This document shows, in pieces, positions 1 through 6,133 of a DNA stretch of 6,937 bases (its first letter is position 1; every line of letters begins with the position of its first letter). Origin of the DNA: Desulfitobacterium sp. (GTDB lineage: Bacteria; Bacillota; Desulfitobacteriia; Desulfitobacteriales; Desulfitobacteriaceae); contig JAAZLD010000262.1 in the NCBI GenBank assembly GCA_012799495.1, forward strand, positions 1 to 6,937. The letters run 5' to 3'. The notes under the pieces were generated by a model. That model worked only from the letters and a program-made list of their open reading frames with translations. It did not search any database and had not been told where the DNA came from. The position numbers and the translations under genes are program-made.

Positions 1-75
1 GAACCATACTATATAAGACTTTCGGAGGCAGAAGTTAAGTGGGCTCAAAAACAGGAGGCTCAGAAGGGGAAATGA
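1..75 (+). CDS. tsaB: TsaB C-terminal end (partial; t6A tRNA modification)
   Basis: An open frame enters from the left edge and runs 24 codons to a TGA at 73-75. The visible tail begins EPYYIRLSEAEVKW and ends in a charged Lys/Gln-rich stretch. A 'P-x-Y-x-R-x-SEAE' tail is typical of the TsaB (YeaZ) C-terminus. TsaB is the inactive kinase-like partner of TsaD in the complex that transfers threonylcarbamoyl to A37 of ANN-decoding tRNAs in the cytoplasm. Its stop overlaps the rimI start as ATGA, indicating translational coupling. The call depends on this short motif plus the conserved tsaB-rimI-tsaD order; the catalytic body of the protein lies outside the window. Confidence 0.8.
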   Translation, partial: EPYYIRLSEAEVKWAQKQEAQKGK

Positions 76-533
76 GGATTCGCTCCATGGAAGAGAAAGA
101 TTTGCCACAAATAATGGCTATTGAGCGGGCCTGTTTCCCTACACCCTGGGCACAACAGTCGTATAAAAATGAATTGCGGGCTAATGATTATGCCCGCTAT
201 TTCTGCTTGGAAAAAGACTCAGAAGAAAAAAACTCAGAAATTATTGGCTATATGGGATTATGGTTCATCCTCGAGGAAGGACATATTACTAATATAGCTA
301 TCCATCCTAAATATCAAGGACAGGGCCTTGGGGAGGTCCTAATCCGGGCAGTTATTAGCCTAATGGTTAGAGAAGGAATGGAGAGGATAACTTTAGAAGT
401 TCGTGCCTCTAACTGGGTAGCTCGGAATCTTTATGAAAAGGTCGGTTTTGTCAATGTAGGAGTTAGGAAAGGATATTATACAGATAACAGTGAAGATGCT
501 ATTATTATGTGGTTAGAACTTACTGGGGGGTGA
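72..533 (+). CDS. rimI: Ribosomal-protein-alanine N-acetyltransferase RimI (GNAT)
   Basis: A 153-residue GNAT acetyltransferase, the usual RimI length. The family transfers acetyl from acetyl-CoA to protein N-termini; in E. coli the substrate is ribosomal protein bS18. Visible marks are FPTPW at 22-26 (common near the RimI N-terminus), the acetyl-CoA pyrophosphate loop QGQGLG at 82-87, a candidate catalytic Glu109 in LEVRASN, and Tyr121 in ARNLYEKVGF as the likely general acid. The frame is open back to a GTG at 39, but I chose ATG 72: it overlaps the tsaB stop as ATGA, has AGGAGG at 53-58 and AAGGGGA just upstream, and makes the protein begin directly on the GNAT beta-strand (MRIRSMEEKDL). 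The actual substrate in Firmicutes is less certain than the fold. Confidence 0.9.
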   Translation: MRIRSMEEKDLPQIMAIERACFPTPWAQQSYKNELRANDYARYFCLEKDSEEKNSEIIGYMGLWFILEEGHITNIAIHPKYQGQGLGEVLIRAVISLMVREGMERITLEVRASNWVARNLYEKVGFVNVGVRKGYYTDNSEDAIIMWLELTGG

Positions 534-540
534 AGTTGTT

Positions 541-1587
541 ATGGATGTAGTTGTTAAGGATAATGTTGCCTTGGAAAAGGATATTGTAATCCTTGGAATC
601 GAAACCAGTTGTGATGAAACATCTGCAGCAGTATTGCGTAATGGCCGGGAACTTTTAAGTCATATAATCTCCTCTCAGGTAAAAACTCACCAAAAATTCG
701 GCGGTGTAGTTCCGGAAGTAGCCTCACGGGAGCATATTCTTCATTTACAAGGAGTTGTAGAAGAAGCTTTAAAGGAGGCAAAAATTGATTTTAAGGACTT
801 AGCTGGAATTGCCGTAACCTATGGACCTGGACTCGTCGGCTCCTTATTGGTAGGTGTAGCAGGAGCTAAAGCTATGGCCTATGGAGCAGGAATTCCCCTT
901 TTAGGAATCAATCATTTGGAAGGACATATTTATGCTAACTTCCTTAGTGACCCAGAGCTTAAATTTCCCTTGTTAGCTTTGCTTGTTTCCGGAGGACATA
1001 CTCATTTGGTATACTTCGAAAATCATGGTCAATATGAAGTGTTAGGCCGTACTCGGGATGATGCTGCTGGGGAAGCTTTGGACAAAATAGCACGGGCTTT
1101 AGATTTAGGTTATCCAGGGGGGCCCTATATTGAAAAAGCTGCTCTCAAAGGAGATCCCCAAGCCTTTGACTTCCCTCGAGCTATGTTAGAGCCGGGAAGT
1201 TTGGATTTTAGTTTTAGTGGTGTAAAATCTGCTGTCTTAAACACCCTTAATACCGCCCGGATGAAAGGAATAACTCTCAAAGTTGAGGATGTGGCAGCTT
1301 CTTTTCAAGAGGCTATCGTAGATGTTTTAGTGCGAAAGACAATCCTTGCACTAGAAAAGACGAAGGCACCTACTTTGGTCTTAGCAGGTGGTGTGGCAGC
1401 TAATACTTTGTTGAGAGAACGGTTAACTGAAGTGGCTCAAGAACAGGGAGTTTATTTCACTTATCCTCCTCCTGTTCTTTGTACAGATAATGGGGCTATG
1501 ATTGCCGTGGCTGGTTACTATCACTATTTAACTCAGGACTATGCTCCTTGGGATTTAAATGCCGTGCCGGGACTGAATCTGGCGTAG
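541..1587 (+). CDS. tsaD: tRNA N6-adenosine threonylcarbamoyltransferase TsaD
   Basis: The catalytic subunit that transfers the threonylcarbamoyl group from threonylcarbamoyl-AMP (made by TsaC/YwlC) to A37 of tRNAs reading ANN codons, working with TsaB and TsaE in the cytoplasm. At 348 residues it is full length for the Kae1/TsaD/YgjD family. ASKHA-fold motifs are present in order: GIETSCDETS at 19-28, NHLEGH at 124-129 giving metal ligands His125 and His129, VSGGHTHL at 149-156, FSFSGVKSAV at 223-232, AGGVAAN at 282-288, and TDNGAM at 315-320 giving the third ligand Asp316. No key residue is missing. The ATG lies 7 bases after the rimI stop and uses a GGTGA-type ribosome site that overlaps that stop. 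The N-terminal 15 or so residues before the first strand are slightly longer than usual. A terminator follows, so this is the last gene of its operon. Older names are gcp and ygjD. Confidence 0.97.
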   Translation: MDVVVKDNVALEKDIVILGIETSCDETSAAVLRNGRELLSHIISSQVKTHQKFGGVVPEVASREHILHLQGVVEEALKEAKIDFKDLAGIAVTYGPGLVGSLLVGVAGAKAMAYGAGIPLLGINHLEGHIYANFLSDPELKFPLLALLVSGGHTHLVYFENHGQYEVLGRTRDDAAGEALDKIARALDLGYPGGPYIEKAALKGDPQAFDFPRAMLEPGSLDFSFSGVKSAVLNTLNTARMKGITLKVEDVAASFQEAIVDVLVRKTILALEKTKAPTLVLAGGVAANTLLRERLTEVAQEQGVYFTYPPPVLCTDNGAMIAVAGYYHYLTQDYAPWDLNAVPGLNLA

Positions 1588-1600
1588 TATTCCTAACCAT

Positions 1601-1636
1601 AAAATTGGTGTTCTTTCCAGGAACATCAATTTTTTT
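1601..1636 (+). terminator. Rho-independent terminator after tsaD
   Basis: Thirteen-base arms AAAATTGGTGTTC (1601-1613) and GAACATCAATTTT (1621-1633) pair with a single G-T wobble around a 7-base loop. A run of T at 1630-1636 covers the 3' arm end and continues beyond it. It starts 13 bases past the tsaD stop, the expected place for the end of the tsaB-rimI-tsaD transcript. The A-rich 5' arm means it could also act weakly on the opposite strand. Confidence 0.85.
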
Positions 1637-1675
1637 ATACCTATTAAAACCATAAAAGTAAACTAAAGAAATCAA

Positions 1676-1701
1676 GAAGGGCCTAAAAAAATAGGACCTT
1701 C
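1676..1701. repeat. Imperfect inverted repeat in the tsaD-lysO gap
   Basis: GAAGGGCCTA (1676-1685) and TAGGACCTTC (1692-1701) can pair over 10 positions with one G-A mismatch around a loop of six A. No T-run follows on the + strand, so it is not a standard terminator in that direction. It lies between the tsaD terminator and the DnaA-box cluster. Function is unknown; it may be chance. Confidence 0.4.
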
Positions 1702-1733
1702 GGGCAAAGAGTCTAAAAAGGGAGAATATGTTC

Positions 1734-1908
1734 TGTGGATAGATTATTCCTGTGGACAATGTGGATAACTCTGTGAGTAAGTGGGATAAGCGGACTTGAA
1801 GTTTTGGGAATGAAGTGGATAATCTGCATAAAGTTATCAACAAGTGCTGTGGATAATGTGGATAAGTGTGCAAAAACCCTGATATAAAGGGAAAATAGTT
1901 GAGGATAA
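1734..1908 (-). promoter_or_regulatory. DnaA-box cluster (extra-origin DnaA binding region)
   Basis: The DnaA box consensus TTATCCACA appears here mostly in the reverse orientation (TGTGGATAA on this strand). Perfect copies lie at 1760-1768, 1848-1856 and 1857-1865. One-mismatch copies lie at 1734-1742 (TGTGGATAG), 1751-1759 (TGTGGACAA), 1814-1822 (AGTGGATAA) and 1900-1908 (TGAGGATAA). One forward-strand one-mismatch copy, TTATCAACA, lies at 1834-1842. A two-mismatch copy (TGTGAGTAA) is at 1772-1780. Boxes 1751/1760 and 1848/1857 abut with no spacer, forming two near-identical 18-base pairs 97 bases apart. This density is far beyond chance. No dnaA, dnaN or obvious AT-rich unwinding region is beside it, so a DnaA titration, reactivation or transcription-control site is more likely than the chromosomal origin. 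The sites are seen directly; the role is inferred. Confidence 0.85.
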
Positions 1909-2051
1909 TTCCTGGGGACAAAAATCGGAGATAAATCAATTTCTTTTTCCCTGTGTTCGATCTAAAATAGATACATGTGCCTTCAAGTAGGTTCCTTTTC
2001 ATTATATGTAAGGAATATCCAAGATAGATATTAGAGGAGGAGCAGGACTTT

Positions 2052-3053
2052 ATGTGGTTATTATTTGGCAGTCTTATAATAGGTGCTCTGATAGGTTGGT
2101 TTAGGATTTTACCAGAGCCTATTCTTAACTTGGCTGGAAAGGGAATGATGTTTGGGGTATTGGTTCTCCTTTTTAGTATGGGTTTGCGGATCGGTGTAGA
2201 TGAAAATACCCTTGCTCAAATGGGGAACTATGGTTGGCAAGCTTTTATTTTTGCCTTAGCCACTATTTTCGGCAGTGTAGTCTTTGTTATTTTTTTAGAA
2301 AAGATTTTCCTAAAGGAGAAGCTTTTACTTGAGGAAATGGTCACCTCCTCTTTACCTCCCTCTACTTTGGTAGAAGAAGATGAAGAGATGGAAAAGCTCC
2401 AAGAAGGGGAGAAGGAGGAGCAGGAAAAGGAAGAACAGGGGAAATTCAATTCCTTTGGGATGATTATCCTGATTTTAGGGGTTTTTATTGCGGGAATTCT
2501 TTTAGGAGTAGGCCCCTTTCCCGAAGAAGGAGAAACTTATCTTCCTACTCTTACAGATATTGCCCTCTATTTTACTCTTCTTATGGTAGGAGTTGATTTA
2601 GGGTTAAACCGGGATATTTGGAAACATATCTTAAAGGCTGGCTGGCAGGTTCTGCTCCCTCCTATAGGGGTGGCTTTAGGAAGTATTGTAGGGGCTATGC
2701 TGGTGGGGATGCTTTTTGGTTGGTCTTTACGGGAAGGAGGAGCAGTTGGGGCTGGTTTTGGTTGGTATAGCCTATCAGGAGTACTGATTTCTGATCTTCA
2801 CTCTGTCTCATTAGGTACCATTGCTTTTCTCAGCAATATTTTTCGGGAGGTCTTAGCCATTATTTTAGTTCCTATCCTAGCTAAAAAATTAAGCCCCTTA
2901 GCTTTAGTTGCACCTGGTGGGGCAACCTCTATGGACTCTACTCTCCCTGTTATAGTGGCTGTAGGGCCTAAGGGAATAGGTATTATAGCTATTATTAGTG
3001 GGTTCCTTCTTAGTCTTTCAGTGCCTATTCTGGTTCCTTTAGTTTTAGGCTAG
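2052..3053 (+). CDS. lysO: LysO-family lysine exporter, integral membrane protein
   Basis: A 333-residue polytopic membrane protein of the Lys_export (LysO/YbjE, DUF340) family. In E. coli LysO exports L-lysine and its toxic analogue thialysine across the inner membrane. Hydrophobic segments lie roughly at 2-17, 31-48, 62-82, 136-154, 167-182, 198-222, 240-262, 264-277 and 297-332. Family-typical stretches are GFGWYSLSG at 235-243, FREVLAI at 264-270 and PGGATSMDSTLPVI at 288-301. The two halves look related: FSMGLRIGVD (41-50) resembles LLMVGVDLGL (176-185). Between them, residues about 108-131 form a highly acidic Glu/Lys/Gln-rich linker. ATG 2052 follows AGAGGAGG (2033-2040) with a slightly long 11-base spacer. 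It appears to be a single-gene unit between a terminator and a promoter-bearing gap. Lysine as substrate is inferred from the family. Confidence 0.88.
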   Translation: MWLLFGSLIIGALIGWFRILPEPILNLAGKGMMFGVLVLLFSMGLRIGVDENTLAQMGNYGWQAFIFALATIFGSVVFVIFLEKIFLKEKLLLEEMVTSSLPPSTLVEEDEEMEKLQEGEKEEQEKEEQGKFNSFGMIILILGVFIAGILLGVGPFPEEGETYLPTLTDIALYFTLLMVGVDLGLNRDIWKHILKAGWQVLLPPIGVALGSIVGAMLVGMLFGWSLREGGAVGAGFGWYSLSGVLISDLHSVSLGTIAFLSNIFREVLAIILVPILAKKLSPLALVAPGGATSMDSTLPVIVAVGPKGIGIIAIISGFLLSLSVPILVPLVLG

Positions 3054-3061
3054 AGCTTTTA

Positions 3062-3082
3062 GACACATAATCTCTTAGTGTC
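3062..3082 (+). repeat. Hairpin just after lysO, possible weak transcript end
   Basis: GACAC (3062-3066) pairs with GTGTC (3078-3082), and TAA (3068-3070) with TTA (3075-3077), leaving a bulged A and a TCTC loop. It begins 8 bases past the lysO stop, but no T-run follows, so it may stabilise the 3' end or end transcription only poorly. Confidence 0.4.
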
Positions 3083-3129
3083 AGGGATAATATAGAATTG
3101 TGATTAATAAATGAAATATAGCAGGATTA

Positions 3130-3158
3130 TTAGAAGTCGTGCCGAAATATGATATGAT
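3130..3158 (+). promoter_or_regulatory. Candidate extended -10 promoter for the folate/formate dehydrogenase operon
   Basis: TGATATGAT at 3150-3158 fits an extended -10 (TGN followed by TATGAT, five of six to consensus). A weak -35, TTAGAA at 3130-3135, sits 17 bases upstream. Transcription would begin near 3165, leaving a leader of about 50 bases before the TTG start at 3216. I see no terminator or riboswitch in that leader. Confidence 0.4.
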
Positions 3159-3215
3159 GTTTACTGAATTTTCTAACGAGCAGCACTATTGTCTACATTT
3201 TAGGAGGGACTAGCT

Positions 3216-3791
3216 TTGTCAGAAGAGAAACGGCTACTTAGAGAAGAAGTTTTAGCAAGACGTAATGCACTAGGGGAAGAAGAAAGAAGGAAAATGAGTC
3301 AAGAAATTCGCAGAGTCGTTTCTCAGCTAGAGGAGTTCAAGAATGCCTCTACTATTATGGTCTTTCTCGATTTTGGGGGAGAAGTTGAGACAACTGATCT
3401 TGCTCAGCAGATTCTTGATCAGGGGAAACGCTTGATCACCCCTCGCTGTGCTCCCAAACGAGTCTTAATTCCAGCTCTTATCAAGGACTTAGAGAAAGAT
3501 CTTGAGCCAGGAATGTGGGGTATTAGAGAACCTAAAAAAGAAGGGCTCATAGAAGTGGATCCCCAAGAAATCGATTGCATCATCATGCCAGGAGTCGCTT
3601 TTGACCTAGATGGAAACAGGCTAGGTTATGGTGGGGGCTTTTATGATCGTTTTCTGGAGAGAGTTCGTCCGGAAACTCCCCGTATTGCAATTGCATTTCA
3701 TTGTCAAATTGTTGACAAAGTGCCCGTTGGGGAATTTGATAAAAAAATCCATATGTTAGTAACTGAACAGGGAGTTATGCGTTTTTCCTAA
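3216..3791 (+). CDS. 5-formyltetrahydrofolate cyclo-ligase (MTHFS/YgfA family)
   Basis: A 191-residue cytoplasmic enzyme, normal family length, that uses ATP to convert 5-formyl-THF to 5,10-methenyl-THF, returning a dead-end folate to the one-carbon pool. The defining block is MPGVAFDLDGNRLGYGGGF at 124-142 followed by YDRFL at 143-147; the GYGGGFYDR part forms the ATP/folate-binding loop. The basic N-terminus (KRLLREEVLARRNAL) and the C-terminal HMLVTEQGV (179-187) are also typical. The start is TTG at 3216, chosen for AGGAGGG at 3202-3208 with a 7-base spacer. It precedes the NuoE-like gene by 36 bases with no terminator between, so it probably heads the formate dehydrogenase operon. That places folate repair next to formate metabolism, as expected where formate feeds into folate-bound one-carbon units. 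Confidence 0.95.
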   Translation: MSEEKRLLREEVLARRNALGEEERRKMSQEIRRVVSQLEEFKNASTIMVFLDFGGEVETTDLAQQILDQGKRLITPRCAPKRVLIPALIKDLEKDLEPGMWGIREPKKEGLIEVDPQEIDCIIMPGVAFDLDGNRLGYGGGFYDRFLERVRPETPRIAIAFHCQIVDKVPVGEFDKKIHMLVTEQGVMRFS

Positions 3792-3827
3792 AACGTATAA
3801 ATTATGGAACAAGGGAGGAGAACCGTT

Positions 3828-4310
3828 TTGTGTGAGGAGTGTAGAGAACTTGTTGACCCGAAAGAGGTCAAGCTTGAGGAAGTTTTTGCAAAATACAAAA
3901 ATAGCAAGGGAGCTCTAATTCCTATTCTGCAAGAAGCTCAAGAAATCTACGGATATTTGCCAGAGCATGTGCTAAAACTCATTAGCCAAGCAACTCGGCT
4001 ACCTGTGGCCAAAATATACGGTGTGGCTACTTTCTATGCCCAATTCCGTCTAACTCCAATTGGCCGCAATGTTATTAGTATGTGTTTAGGTACAGCTTGC
4101 CATGTTCGAGGTGGGGCTAAAGTACTGGAGGCTATCGAGAAAGAGGCTCAGGTTAAAGATGGGCAAACTTCCGAAGACGGACGCTTTACTTTGGAAATCG
4201 TCAACTGTATCGGTGCCTGCGGGCTAGCTCCAGTAATCTCCATTAACTCCAATGTCCATGGTAAATTAGTTGCTGAACAAATTCCGGAAATCCTGGCACA
4301 GTATGAATAG
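3828..4310 (+). CDS. nuoE: NuoE/HydC-like [2Fe-2S] subunit of NAD(P)-linked formate dehydrogenase
   Basis: The 24-kDa thioredoxin-fold subunit of Complex I-like diaphorase modules, carrying one [2Fe-2S] cluster next to the FMN subunit. With the start used here it is 160 residues. The ligands are Cys86 and Cys91 (MCLGTACH) and Cys127 and Cys131 (NCIGACGLAP). The helical N-terminal part contains the family stretch LIPILQEAQEIYGYLP and KIYGVATFYAQF. An in-frame ATG exists at 3804 but has no ribosome site; TTG 3828 is preceded by AGGGAGGAG (3812-3820) with a 7-base spacer, so I take TTG as the start. The protein then opens with MCEECRELVD, an extra CxxC pair not needed for the cluster. The NuoF-like gene follows after 11 bases. 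Operon context points to a soluble formate dehydrogenase rather than respiratory Complex I; names hydC or hndA would also fit. Confidence 0.9.
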   Translation: MCEECRELVDPKEVKLEEVFAKYKNSKGALIPILQEAQEIYGYLPEHVLKLISQATRLPVAKIYGVATFYAQFRLTPIGRNVISMCLGTACHVRGGAKVLEAIEKEAQVKDGQTSEDGRFTLEIVNCIGACGLAPVISINSNVHGKLVAEQIPEILAQYE

Positions 4311-4321
4311 GGGGAATAGGG

Positions 4322-6115
4322 ATGAGTGTAGAAGGGAAAAAACAAGTCTTTATCTGTGCCGGTACAGGATGTGTATCATCAGGTGCAGATAAAGTTGTTA
4401 AAAAGCTGGAAGAAGAAGTTAAACGTCAGAATCTTGAAGATAAAATTCAACTAATTCCCACAGGTTGCAGAGGCTTTTGTGAACAAGGGCCCACTTTAGT
4501 AGTAGAACCTAGTAAGAAGTTTTACCGTCAGGTCCAACCGGAAGATATTCCGGAAATAGTGGAAAAAGAATTAGGTAAAGGGGAAAGTATCGAAAAGTTT
4601 TTCTATGTGGATCCTAATACAGATCAAATCGTCAATTCTTATGAAGATATCTGTTTCTTTTCCAAACAAACTCGGATCTCTCTGCATAACTGTGGATTTA
4701 TAGATCCTACGAAAATTGAAGATTATCTGGAACGTGGAGGGTATGAAGGTTTAAAGAAAGCCTTATCTATGGATCCAGAAAAAATAATAGAGGAAGTAAA
4801 AAGCTCTGGACTCCGGGGTCGGGGTGGTGCAGGTTTCTCCACTGGTTTAAAATGGAGTTTGTGTAAAGCTACACCATCTGATAAAAAATATGTGATCTGT
4901 AATGCTGACGAAGGGGATCCAGGGGCATTTATGGATCGAGGGCTTTTAGAAGGGGATCCTCATTCCATCATTGAGGGTATGCTTATTGGTGCTTATGCTA
5001 TTGGTGCTGATGAGGGTTATGTTTATGTTCGGGCTGAATACCCCCTAGCAATTGAGAATTTGCAAATTGCCATTAAGCAAGCAGAAGAGAAAAACCTCTT
5101 AGGGAAAAATATTTTAGGATCTGATTTTAGCTTTAAATTACATATCAGTGCTGGAGCTGGGGCTTTCGTTTGTGGTGAGGAGACAGCACTGATGGCCTCT
5201 ATTGAAGGAGAACGAGGAATGCCTCGGGTTCGTCCTCCTTTCCCTGCCCAAAAGGGATTATGGGGCAAACCTACCAATATCAATAACGTAGAGACCTGGT
5301 CTAATATTCCCCATATTCTACGTAATGGTGCAGAGTGGTATGCTCAATATGGTACTGAGAAAAGTAAAGGGACCAAGATCTTTGCTCTCACTGGTAAAGT
5401 GAATAATACTGGCTTAGTAGAAGTTCCCATGGGCATGACTTTACGGGAAATCATCTTCGAAATCGGCGGGGGAATTCAAGGTGGCAACAAATTCAAAGAT
5501 GTCCAAATCGGTGGACCTTCAGGTGGATGTCTCCCTGAAGAAATGCTTGATCTAGCAGTAGATTATGAAACCCTCACTGAGGCTGGAGCAATGGTTGGCT
5601 CTGGTGGCCTAGTTATTATGGATGAAACCACTTGTATGGTGGACATTGCTAAATTTTTCGTTAATTTCTCCCAGGCGGAATCCTGTGGTAAATGTACCCC
5701 TTGCCGGGAAGGAAACAAACGGATGTGGGAAATGCTAGAACGAATCACCAAGGGAGAAGGGGAATTAGAAGATCTAGATAAATTAGAACAGCTAGCCCTC
5801 ACTATTAAGGAAACCTCCCTTTGCGGCTTAGGTCAAAACGCACCTAACCCAGTTCTAGCGACTCTGAAATATTTCCGTGATGAGTTCGTAGAGCATATTG
5901 AAGATAAGAAGTGTCGAGCTGGTGCTTGTCAAGATCTCTTAACCTATCGGATCGATCCAGATAAATGTAAGAGATGTAGCATTTGTGCTAGAAACTGCCC
6001 TGTTAACTGTATTACAGGGGATAAAAATACACCTTATGTAATTGATGAGGAAGCTTGTATTAAATGTGGTGCTTGTATGGAAAGATGTAAATTTGACGCA
6101 GTATTACTGGTTTAG
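4322..6115 (+). CDS. nuoF: NuoF/HydB-like FMN, NAD(P)-binding subunit with extra Fe-S domains
   Basis: A 597-residue diaphorase subunit, longer than respiratory NuoF (about 430) and matching HydB/HndC. Domains in order: an N-terminal thioredoxin-like [2Fe-2S] domain with Cys12, Cys17, Cys49 and Cys53; the FMN/NAD(P) domain with GLRGRGGAGF (163-172), NADEGDPGAF (194-203) and GAGAFVCGEETAL (278-290); an SLBB-type region around 350-430; the [4Fe-4S] site Cys455, Cys458, Cys461 (ESCGKCTPCREG) plus Cys501; and a C-terminal 2x[4Fe-4S] ferredoxin domain with Cys549/552/555/559 and Cys579/582/585/589. Cys531 and Cys536 (KKCRAGACQDL) form a further pair in the hinge before the ferredoxin domain. It oxidises or reduces NAD(P) and passes electrons to the catalytic subunit encoded next. 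The N- and C-terminal extra clusters resemble electron-bifurcating complexes. The ATG follows a GGGG-rich ribosome site (4310-4314). NAD versus NADP preference cannot be read here. Confidence 0.93.
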   Translation: MSVEGKKQVFICAGTGCVSSGADKVVKKLEEEVKRQNLEDKIQLIPTGCRGFCEQGPTLVVEPSKKFYRQVQPEDIPEIVEKELGKGESIEKFFYVDPNTDQIVNSYEDICFFSKQTRISLHNCGFIDPTKIEDYLERGGYEGLKKALSMDPEKIIEEVKSSGLRGRGGAGFSTGLKWSLCKATPSDKKYVICNADEGDPGAFMDRGLLEGDPHSIIEGMLIGAYAIGADEGYVYVRAEYPLAIENLQIAIKQAEEKNLLGKNILGSDFSFKLHISAGAGAFVCGEETALMASIEGERGMPRVRPPFPAQKGLWGKPTNINNVETWSNIPHILRNGAEWYAQYGTEKSKGTKIFALTGKVNNTGLVEVPMGMTLREIIFEIGGGIQGGNKFKDVQIGGPSGGCLPEEMLDLAVDYETLTEAGAMVGSGGLVIMDETTCMVDIAKFFVNFSQAESCGKCTPCREGNKRMWEMLERITKGEGELEDLDKLEQLALTIKETSLCGLGQNAPNPVLATLKYFRDEFVEHIEDKKCRAGACQDLLTYRIDPDKCKRCSICARNCPVNCITGDKNTPYVIDEEACIKCGACMERCKFDAVLLV

Positions 6116-6133
6116 TGGAAGGAGTGAGTTTTA

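Larger units (their letters stand above)
1588..2051. other. 464-base intergenic region between tsaD and lysO
   Basis: No credible gene is present on either strand. In order it holds the tsaD terminator, an imperfect hairpin, the DnaA-box cluster, a short perfect inverted repeat ATCTA-AAA-TAGAT at 1960-1972, and the lysO ribosome site AGAGGAGG at 2033-2040. A TAAAAT at 1963-1968 inside the small palindrome could be a -10 element for lysO, but I find no good -35 at the right distance. I see no lysine riboswitch or T-box structure. Confidence 0.75.

Noticed and set aside
39..71. Longer rimI start at GTG 39
   Set aside because: It would add 11 residues lying inside tsaB coding sequence; ATG 72 gives the ATGA overlap and the normal RimI N-terminus.
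1734..1908. The DnaA-box cluster as the chromosomal replication origin
   Set aside because: No dnaA/dnaN neighbourhood and no clear AT-rich unwinding stretch beside the boxes; neighbouring genes are tRNA modification and lysine export.
1734..1908. Direct repeats as a CRISPR array or plasmid iterons
   Set aside because: The units are 9-base DnaA boxes at irregular spacing and mixed match quality; no repeat-spacer regularity and no rep gene.
1496..2002. Minus-strand open frame of 168 codons spanning the tsaD end and the intergenic region
   Set aside because: It has no ribosome site, runs into tsaD, covers the terminator, and its repeated short peptides are just translated DnaA boxes. No recognisable protein family.
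1909..2051. Lysine riboswitch or T-box ahead of lysO
   Set aside because: The space is short and I find none of the conserved L-box or T-box blocks or an accompanying terminator; only small inverted repeats are present.
3820..6115. NuoE/NuoF pair as part of respiratory Complex I
   Set aside because: The NuoF-like protein carries extra N- and C-terminal Fe-S domains, and the next gene has a formate dehydrogenase-type Mo/W domain; no membrane subunits are visible.
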